DNA from: Stachybotrys elegans
Taxonomy: Eukaryota; Ascomycota; Sordariomycetes; Hypocreales; Stachybotryaceae
Length of the DNA: 64,000 nucleotides
Assembly: GCA_020746835.1 (NCBI GenBank)
Contig: JAGPNK010000004.1
Location: forward strand, 2,170,001 to 2,234,000
Direction of reading: 5' to 3'
This document shows positions 56,274-64,000 of the stretch, piece after piece. How positions within the stretch are numbered: position 1 is the first letter of the stretch; the number at the start of each line of letters is the position of its first letter. The notes under the pieces are model-generated. The model saw only the letters and a program-made list of their open reading frames with translations, was not told the DNA's origin and did not search any database. The translations under genes and the position numbers were made by a program.

Positions 56274-57535
56274 TTCTCATTGCATGATAGGGCAGATGTA
56301 CAGAGAGAGAGAAATAATGCAGCGGGCGAATGGTCTATATGCAGTGACGGTTATCATACTGCCTACGACCGAAAAGAAAAGTCAGACAACAAAGCGATGG
56401 ACAGATCTAGTCAGTGCCTAGAGTCTTAGAACCATGAGTTAGCATAAGAGACCAATGGCTGTCGCAAATGTGTGTGTATGCGATCATTTCCAGCTCATGC
56501 CAACTATCCAACAACCAACATCCACCAGCAGCCGCCCAGAGCTTCCGAGTTACATTAGCATACATCGTATTAGGAAATGCTGAACGTGGAGAGGCCCAAG
56601 TTCTCCACAAGATCACCCTCAGAGGGGCTTCTCGACGGCTAAGTCGTACAGCAAGCCCTTAGCACGCTCTCCAATACAGGACATTCCCACCCCCATCAGG
56701 GGTTATCCGCCCGTCTGCGTGTTGAGCCATCGCCCATGGCGGATCATACCCTACGTGGGAAGCCCAGGCCTCGCAACGCGGCCTTCCGTCCACCTCCGTT
56801 CGGGATGTGGCAGCCTCCCGCATCACACATGGAGAGGGCGATGCGGGAGCAAGATCCAACGTCTCACAGTAGATGGAGGACAGATCGAGATGCTACATGC
56901 GCACGTGCGGCATCCAAAGCGAACCTCATTATTGGGAGCTCCTGGGAACACGGCTTGTGTCATTGGACCCCCTTCTTCGACTTCATATCCAGACTATCCA
57001 CACACCCCTTTTGACCAGCATTCTCTCTGCAGACTCTTCCACTGGGTCCTCTGACCAAGCACTTGATCCCAATTCTCGTCTTCTCCTCTCCTAGGCAGCA
57101 ATAACAAGTAATACCCTCCACCCTCTCGAACAATCTATAGATATCCATCCACCGCCTGACCACACCTGACAGGAATATTGGAGCACTGCATAATCACACG
57201 CACATGACGACCAGATAACACCATCACATCATCATGGTACAGCTCGTCATTGTAATGTAGAGGGAGAGGAAGCACCCCCACGCCAATGGGCCCAAGTAAG
57301 GGCCCTCTTATATACCATGTATGTACGTGTATGCTCTTATATGTACCTATAGTCGCAAGATGGAAATCCGTCCATATGTCGCCCGGACGGCCTCCCTCCG
57401 AGGCTCCCCATCCGGTCCTTGTATCGCTTCCCCCCTTGGCTTCCGGTGTATATCCACCAGTTGTTTTCGTCTTCCCCTCATCGTATCAGACAGGCCATCT
57501 CCACACATAGAGTGGTTTGGGTGGCACCTCGTGAT
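56274..57535. other. Intergenic region, no gene seen
   Basis: About 1.26 kb between the convergent HET and DUF1479 genes. No frame has protein-like composition. It should hold the 3' ends of both transcripts. Confidence 0.4.
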
Positions 57536-60409
57536 CTACACCGAATATCCCAGCATGCTCCGGTCTGGGAAGAGGATAATGTTGGAGAGGCGTATGACCT
57601 CGGCTTCTGCGTGGGAACCCGACGCAGAACTCGTCAGGCTCTTGGTCTCTACCTCGGCAGCACCAGCCATGTCTGTGTCTCCGTCCCGCGTGGCTGGGCG
57701 CGGCGGCGGCGTGCCTGCTCGCGTGGCAGCTGCCTCCCATGGTGCAAGACCCATGGCCTGCAGCGCTGAGGGTCCACCAACGTCGGCAATGTACTTCTCG
57801 CCTGGGCGAATGTCTGGGTCCTCGATGACGACGGCGCGGCCCGACGAATCAAAGTCTGGGCCTGGCAGACCTCTCTGGAAGGCTTTTCGCTGGCGAGCCA
57901 GGTAGAGAGCGTTGGTCTGCGTCAGGGGCGAGGCGGGGATGTAGACGAGCATACTGATGTCATCTGGGCGACGGGCGGTGCTGGGAGTGCGGAAGCCCGT
58001 GTTGTTACTCGAGATGTGGTAGGGCAAGTCCGGGTGCCAGAAAATGTAGTCGCCGGGCTGGAGTGTGGGCAGCGTAATCATGCTGCTGCGGAGGTGCAGG
58101 TGAGGGTGCCAATGCTCCGTAATGCGCTGGGCGTGACCGGGGACGGCACCGTGGATGATGGTGTCAGGGTTGCGCTCGAGCTTCCAGTTGTTGGGGTGCA
58201 GGTAAGCGTCCCACTCAGGGCCAGAACGCACTGTGGGAGCAGGAGTCCGCGAGCTAAAGAATGGCCTCAGGAGGTAGTAGGCCGTGGCTAGCTTGGGCGA
58301 GGGCAGCAGGCGAATCATGCCAGGCTCAATGGTGGAGAGGGCGAGGACACCCTGGAACATGCGGAAGATGGTGCATGCGCCGTAGCCGTTGTACAGATCC
58401 ATGGTGGCGGAAACACGGCTGGCGCACTCCCAGGGATCGTAGTCCTCCCAGTGGCCATGGAAAACATGGTCGTAGGTGCCGCCACGCTCGCGCTGGTAGC
58501 CATCGGGTTCCCAGCGCTCGAGGGAGCCGTTATCAACCTGAGCGATGACACCGGCTGATGACTGCAGAGCCTCGATCCAGTCATCCGCCGACTGGGGATC
58601 CGTGTTGAGCTTGGAGCTATCGAGGGCTGAGGAGGCCTGCGGCTGTTGAAGACTTCGCAGGGCGGCGGCTGTCGTGTCAGACATCTGGCGGTCCTTGGCA
58701 GCACCGCTGGGTGTCGCAACAGTTGGAGAAGCGGACGCAGCCTTGGCGGCGGCGGCGGCAGAGGCTGCTGCTGCCACAACATCGCCGTGAATACGGATAC
58801 GGTCCACGTAGGTAATGGGAAGACGGGTAGCCAGGCGGTCATCAGGCGTAGAGTCCCATAGGCCCATCATGAAGCGCTGCGCTCGCAGGACGCTAGGGTG
58901 AGCGCGTGAACGAACCTGCGCAGGAGTCCAGAAGAGGTCGAAGCAGGTGGGATCCTGGGGCACGACGTGGGGACGGGAGGCCGTGTTGCGCTCGGCCACG
59001 AGACTGAGGTAGTTAACAGTATCACGAACAATTGAGTCGGCATCGGGCTTGGGGACAACCTTGCGGATGACACCAACACCGTAGCGACGTAGGTCATGTC
59101 CGAAGCGCGCAGCCTGTGCGGGATCGTCGACGTCCGAGTACTCAATCGAAGGGATGAGATGGGCGCCGAGACCCTCAATGTGCTCGACCTCGGCCTGCAG
59201 AGCAGTAATAAGACGAGCCCAGCAGGCCTCGAGCGCAGCCTCGTGGCCCTTGATCAGATTGCGCTTTATGCGGGAGAAGCGCGAGGGCAGCGGGACGGGA
59301 TCGGGGCCCCAGAAGGAGAGAACAGGGCCGTCAAGGGCCATGGCGGAGGCGGAGGAGGTGGAGGAGGAGGGGTGGTGGGTAGTGGTGGTGGTAGTAGTGG
59401 CAGCCATTGAAGCAGAGGAGGCGGAGGAGGCGTTGGAAGAGATGGAGATGGAGGGCTGGCGGTTGGCGGAGGAGGAGACGGGAGAGGAGGAGGCGTAGGC
59501 GGGCAGAGCGTCGGGACCAGAAGGCGGACCGGCACTGGCGCCGGCGCCGGGCAGGGAGTTTCCGCTGTTGGACCTGCTGACGCGAGCGCTGGAGAGGGTG
59601 GTGGAGGAAGCGGCGGGGGTGTCGAGGGGCGAGTGGTCGGCGCTGGCGGTGGGGGAGGCGGACGACGGGGTGTTTACGGTGTTTGTGGTGGCGGTCGAGG
59701 TGGCGGCCGAGGACGTGGGCGTCGTCGAGGCGAGGGATGCGACGACGGCGGCGACGGCAGCTGCGGCGGCGGCCTGCGAGGTTGTGCGCTGCGGACGGAC
59801 TCTGGCTATGCGGCCGGACTGGGCGCGGCGGATGGGGTCGCGCGAGGAGGCGGTTGCTGCGTCTGGGGTGGTTGTTGTGGGAGTGGGAGTGGGAGAGGAC
59901 GAGGACGACGAGGTTGATGACGGGCGGAAGCTGTGGTGGATATTGGCGGCGGCGGCAGCGGCAGCTTGGTGGCGGTGGTACCCCAGAGAAGCAGCAGCAC
60001 CAGCGCCAGCAGCAGCTCCAGCGTCCCGCGGGCGTTGGCCTCGCTGGCTCAGAGCCCCGCTGCCCGCCCCAGTAGAGGAGGAGGAGGAGGGTGGGAGAGA
60101 TCCCTGCCTAGCATGGCCAGCTGCCCTCCTCCTCTCGACACCACCACCACCACCACCGAATCCCGATGAAGCATGGCGATGGTGGTGGTGGTGCTGGCTG
60201 CTGCGCGTTCTCGGCGAGGACGGCTCCGACAGCGTGCCGCCCATGACGAGGTCCTCGGAGGAGGCGACGGCGGCGGCCATAGCGGCTGTTGCGGCCGTCG
60301 TGGCTGCGATGCCGGCGACGAGGCCGCGCGCGCGGTCCAGCATGGGCGGCGGGGGGTCTGCCTCGTCTGCGCCGGCGGCCGGTTGGGCCACGGCGAGCGA
60401 GGACGCCAT
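57536..60409 (-). CDS. DUF1479 protein with a long low-complexity N-terminus
   Basis: An open frame of 957 residues starts MASSLAVAQPAAGADEADP. Residues ~1-360 are Ser/Ala/Thr-rich, with His and Thr runs. The conserved part begins near MALDGPVLSFWGPDPVPLPSR, then RIKRNLIKGHEAALEACWARL. The DUF1479 (YbiU-like) signature follows: RRYGVGVIRKVVP, YDPWECASRVSATMDLY, LLRPFFSSRTPAPTV, EHWHPHLHLRSSMITLPT, GDYIFWHPDLPYHISSNNTG, and MLVYIPASPLTQTNALYLARQ. DUF1479 proteins share a double-stranded beta-helix with 2-oxoglutarate/Fe(II) oxygenases; HP-L and WHPD could bind metal. Typical members have about 450-500 residues, so the N-terminal third is an extension or partly untranslated leader. A Ser/Ala insertion also lies within the conserved part (GDVVAAAASAAAAAKAA). 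Confidence 0.8.
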   Translation of the reverse strand: MASSLAVAQPAAGADEADPPPPMLDRARGLVAGIAATTAATAAMAAAVASSEDLVMGGTLSEPSSPRTRSSQHHHHHRHASSGFGGGGGGVERRRAAGHARQGSLPPSSSSSTGAGSGALSQRGQRPRDAGAAAGAGAAASLGYHRHQAAAAAAANIHHSFRPSSTSSSSSSPTPTPTTTTPDAATASSRDPIRRAQSGRIARVRPQRTTSQAAAAAAVAAVVASLASTTPTSSAATSTATTNTVNTPSSASPTASADHSPLDTPAASSTTLSSARVSRSNSGNSLPGAGASAGPPSGPDALPAYASSSPVSSSANRQPSISISSNASSASSASMAATTTTTTTHHPSSSTSSASAMALDGPVLSFWGPDPVPLPSRFSRIKRNLIKGHEAALEACWARLITALQAEVEHIEGLGAHLIPSIEYSDVDDPAQAARFGHDLRRYGVGVIRKVVPKPDADSIVRDTVNYLSLVAERNTASRPHVVPQDPTCFDLFWTPAQVRSRAHPSVLRAQRFMMGLWDSTPDDRLATRLPITYVDRIRIHGDVVAAAASAAAAAKAASASPTVATPSGAAKDRQMSDTTAAALRSLQQPQASSALDSSKLNTDPQSADDWIEALQSSAGVIAQVDNGSLERWEPDGYQRERGGTYDHVFHGHWEDYDPWECASRVSATMDLYNGYGACTIFRMFQGVLALSTIEPGMIRLLPSPKLATAYYLLRPFFSSRTPAPTVRSGPEWDAYLHPNNWKLERNPDTIIHGAVPGHAQRITEHWHPHLHLRSSMITLPTLQPGDYIFWHPDLPYHISSNNTGFRTPSTARRPDDISMLVYIPASPLTQTNALYLARQRKAFQRGLPGPDFDSSGRAVVIEDPDIRPGEKYIADVGGPSALQAMGLAPWEAAATRAGTPPPRPATRDGDTDMAGAAEVETKSLTSSASGSHAEAEVIRLSNIILFPDRSMLGYSV

Positions 60410-63400
60410 GGTTCGTTTTGCTCCTCCCGTTGTTGGATTGGGTAATGTGATGATGGCGTTGTGCGGGCGTGTGTGTGTGTGTGTGTATGTATGTGTATAA
60501 GTGAGCTGTGTTATTCTCCCCCAATTATTTTAGCCCTGCAGATCAGACGGATTCCCTTGCTCCTCTGTTTTTTTTTGTCTTTTTTTTTCAATGTCCCCTC
60601 CTTTGCAATAAGAAAGCCCCGTGTCTCCTTTCGTCGTGTCAATCTGACATGGAGGAAGAGAATTGGAGGAGGGGGGAGGATCGCGTGCTGCCCGGGTCTT
60701 GACCGAACTTCCTGGGGTGCCCCCTCCCTTGCTAAACCTTAGGATCCTTGCCGAGTAGCCCCGAGACGTATGTACGTCTGTTTTTCTTGCTCTCTCTTGC
60801 TCTTTCCGGGGGAGGAGATGCGTGGGCTGACTGGGCGTGGCGCGTCCTTGCTTATTGGTTTGGCGGTCCCTTGGTTGTTGGTGTCTCGAATGATGCTTAG
60901 CGTGCGTGTGTCTCACTGCTTGCGGCGATGCATCGATGCTGGTTGGTCGTGTCGTCGCGATGGCGAGAGAAAGGGAGGAGGAGGATGGAGATGTAGGTAT
61001 AGGAGCGTGAAGGTGAAGAAGAAGAGCAGAGCGTGACCGTCCACGTGAGAGGGACAGATCAAGGGGATGGGCAACTTACATACCCAGCCAGAGGAGAGAT
61101 GGTGGATGACAGTTGGTTGGCTGGAAGGATGGTGGTGGTGGTGGTGGTGATGGTCTTGGTACATATAGGTTCCGCTATAACCAGCGTCCGGAAGGGAAAA
61201 GGGGAAAAAAAAGCCAAAAGGCCAAAAGCAAAGGTGGTGTGTGTTTGCAAGAAGGGGAAGAAGAAAGAAGAAAACAGAGAAACCCATGATGGAGTGACAT
61301 GCGCAGCGTCTTAATACCCTCGGGCGCCGCCAAAACTCCACCTAGACACTTGTACATTTATTGCGCCTACAAGGTACCGTCCGTACCGGGCCTACCTACT
61401 TGGCTTTTCGTCGTGCAATAAAAGTGAGCTGCTAGAGAGTTGCCCGCGCGCGCGTGTGTGTGCATACCTGTTGTGTGTGTGTGTGTATGAGTTGGTGGTG
61501 TGTGAGTGTGAGTGTGTTTCTTCTCGACTTGGCATCAAGGTCCTGCATCTTCCGGTGGGGGGGGCGAGACGGAGCGTCGGAAAGCGAGCAGAGGTGTGCG
61601 GGTAGAGGGGTGTGTCGAGATTTTAATTTGCCATCTCCCAATACATTGTCGTGTTTGTTTCAAGCTCAGATCATACTCTTGGTCTGTTATTTATTCATTT
61701 ATTTATTTTCTTTATATCCTTTTCTCTCTCTCTTCCTCTTCTTCTTCTTCTTCTTCTTCTTGTTAAGCATCAAAGTGCAGTGGCAGGTACAGTGGTACGG
61801 GTATGTAGGTACAGTGGTAGGTACAGTATAGAGGGGTGTCTTCTAGCCGCCAACTCTCTTCTCGTCCTTATATGGCTCTGTCGGCCCTGAATCCCGCCAA
61901 GCTATTCCTCGGCTCTTGTCCTTCCGCCCCGACTTCCCGGGAGACGCCTAATAATTCCCCACACAATTTCTCTCCTCCATCCAGTCTCTTCTATCCATCG
62001 TCAGCCCGTGGCTTTTCCCATGACCGCTCACCTCATTCCCATCATCCCATATCGTCATTCTTTGCTTTGTAATTTTTATTTTTTATTATTTTTTATTATT
62101 TTATTTTTACTTCCCCTTTCAGCTCTATACCATCCCTCCTATCGCCCATATCACCCGTCATTATAACCTCCAACGTCGCCATATTTCCCAGCAATCAGCC
62201 TTCACCACCGGCAGAATCCGACGCATGCTACTATTGATTCCCGCATGTCGGTCCCTTCCAGCCGTAGATGAGCTAGCCCTCCTCGCCCGGAAATCCAGAT
62301 CCCTTAGCGGCGGCGGGCTGACGATCCCACGCCCGTTCGTCTCGAGATGCCTTTCCAGGTCTTTGGTTGTACATACTACATAGGTATGTATTAATTATTA
62401 TGTGTTCTCTGGTAGAGCATACCGAACTTCCATCCCGGTTCCGTGATTCCTCTTCACCGCGCCCTCGTCCCTCATCCCCCTGCCCTCGTCTCGGTCAAGA
62501 CGCTCAAGACGGCCTCGATCCACCTCGTCCTCCTTGGCCCTTCTTCCTCCTCCTCTCCCTTATCACGCCAACTCCGGGGATTCTCCAAGCCCATCTCTCT
62601 CGCCGGCTGCCCCCCTCTTTTCTTCCTCTTTCGCATTCGTGCTTCTGCAAATACCTCCGATGCGCGACCACCTGCCCGACCCCCCTGCTTCGCCCAATCA
62701 CCTCGCCAGACACCATGCGGAGATTTTTGCCTCGTGGCCAAAACTGCTCCCTCGTCCAGCACCGAATGCCCCAAATCGCCTGCCAGCCCTGTCCTGCCCA
62801 GCAACCAAGCCTTGCTCCTCTGTGCCTTTATTGCCTTTATCATGCCATCCTCGCCACCACGACATATAGCAGACCTGTGTTAATATTCCTCATTTCTCCT
62901 TTCGTCCCGAGCCCCGATCTATTGCATCTTACTGCTGTATTGTCTTGACTCGGAACAGACGGGCCAGTCTCTCATCCAATCCCCCTCCGTCCCGTCCACT
63001 CTTCCAGCGGTCCTACGGCTGTACCACAACTTGCTCACACTGGATACTGGTTGCATTTCCCCCACCAACATCCTGACAGCCTGGCGCCGGACCCCCGCAT
63101 AATCCAAACCCCAGACATCCCAGACATCCATATCAGCCCCAAGCCTCTATCCAACCATCCTTCTTCCCAGACCTCCCCTCTTGCTCCCCGGCATTCCCAC
63201 CCGCCAGAGCCGTCCCGAGCCAATCCCGAACCTCCCATCCACGCGCCCATCCAGCTGCCCCATTCATCCTCGCCAAATCCCTTATCCTCCTCACTCTCCC
63301 TCCTCTTGACTCGTTTCACGCAGCTCGCCAGCCTCCCGCCTCCTCCGAAAGTGCTCAACCAAACCATGGATGCATTCTCGCTGCTCTTTGCCACTCCCCG

Positions 63401-64000
63401 TGCTCCTGGGCCTAGACCGCCCCTTCTTCCAGCTTGAGCCTCACCAAACATTTCTCTTACATTCGTCAGCCCTTCTGTTACCTTTCTCCTTCGGCTGCCC
63501 ATCCCGCATCTCAATCTCACTCCCGGCTCTCTCTGCCCGCCTGCTGATCGATCGGCAAGCCCGTGCCCGCCTCCCTGCCACCCTGTCCCTTCCAGCCGGC
63601 CCAGCGCATGTATAGTCATGCCACTATTCCCATGGGCTTCAATGGTACCTACCGAAACCGTCCACTCCTCTGCCTCTCCTCATCTACTGCCATCCCTACG
63701 GAGTAGTGTGCACAACGTTGCACCTCCTTCCGCCCTCTTCCTTTCTCTTTGCTTTTCCAACATTGGGTTCAAGCATGCATGCAGTACCATTTTCTCTCTC
63801 CACATGGTCGGCCGTCTCATCTCCTCTCACTCCACTCTCGCCCACCTGATGCTCCGAATGAGCCCAATATTGAATCATGCCTTGCCAAACGCTTTGCCCA
63901 GAGCTCAACCGAACTTTCATCTAGCCCATCCACTCATTTACGTGCTATACGTGCTATACGTGTATCCAGAGATCAGCTACATGTCCCTGCCCATTCGTGA
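60410..64000. other. 3.6 kb without a supported gene; simple-sequence rich
   Basis: Seen: GT tracts at 60465-60488 and 61456-61512, GGT repeats at 61127-61150, a CTT repeat at 61735-61762, AT-rich DNA near 62065-62110, and strongly pyrimidine-rich DNA from about 62400 to 63900. Near the right edge TGCTATACG is repeated. Frames here have no recognisable protein features. The pyrimidine-rich part may be the leader or promoter of a gene beyond the window. Confidence 0.5.

Noticed and set aside
59568..60500. 310-residue plus-strand frame
   Set aside because: Antisense to the low-complexity N-terminus of the DUF1479 gene; Ala, Arg and Trp runs come from simple repeats.
62367..63920. Several Pro/Ser-rich frames near the right edge
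   Set aside because: All follow from pyrimidine-rich DNA; none has a recognisable domain or a defensible start.
1..64000. tRNA or rRNA genes
   Set aside because: I looked for cloverleaf-like and A/B-box segments by eye and found none I could support; a tRNA scan would be decisive.

Overview
The window is nuclear DNA of a filamentous ascomycete (Pezizomycotina). Short 44-196 bp GT/AG introns, CTAAC-type branch sites, HET-domain genes, a Zn2Cys6 regulator, fungal rhodopsin-like membrane proteins and a 4,792-residue siderophore NRPS support this. Gene content suggests Sordariomycetes, probably Hypocreales, but no marker fixes the genus.

Layout. 1-6.3 kb: the 3' end of a rhodopsin-like membrane protein, a possible degenerate gene, an F-box/LRR pseudogene and a HET gene. 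7.2-20.3 kb: mostly conserved housekeeping genes: the PHD/TFIIS/SPOC factor BYE1 (with an apparent frameshift), 20S proteasome alpha-3 (PRE9), a PAP2 lipid phosphatase, a second rhodopsin-like protein, a WW/FF splicing-type factor and a Nudix/eIF2B-like fusion. 20.7-44.1 kb: a Zn2Cys6 regulator, then a divergently transcribed intracellular-siderophore pair, sidA (L-ornithine N5-monooxygenase) and sidC (ferricrocin/ferrichrome-type synthetase). They share a 3.3 kb gap that holds four exact ATCWGATAA sites, the consensus of the GATA repressor SreA/Urbs1. 44.4-56.3 kb: accessory DNA with a secreted Pro-rich protein (frame broken), a 2EXR protein, decayed repeats, an orphan gene, a segment flanked by inverted 9-bp minisatellites, a LITAF zinc-ribbon protein and a second HET gene behind a duplicated promoter. 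57.5-60.4 kb: a DUF1479 protein with a long low-complexity N-terminus. 60.4-64 kb: simple-sequence-rich, pyrimidine-rich DNA with no supported gene.

How the genes work together: SidA makes N5-hydroxyornithine. SidC joins the acylated form with small amino acids into a cyclic hexapeptide siderophore of the ferrichrome family. The GATA cluster between them suggests shared iron repression.

The least explained feature is a 46-bp GC-rich element present six times between 12.8 and 28.7 kb. One copy lies just past the PRE9 stop, one is inside an intron of the Zn2Cys6 gene, one is inside the last sidA intron, two form a perfect inverted pair next to the iron-type GATA sites, and one lies upstream of sidC. 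Each copy can fold into three small hairpins.
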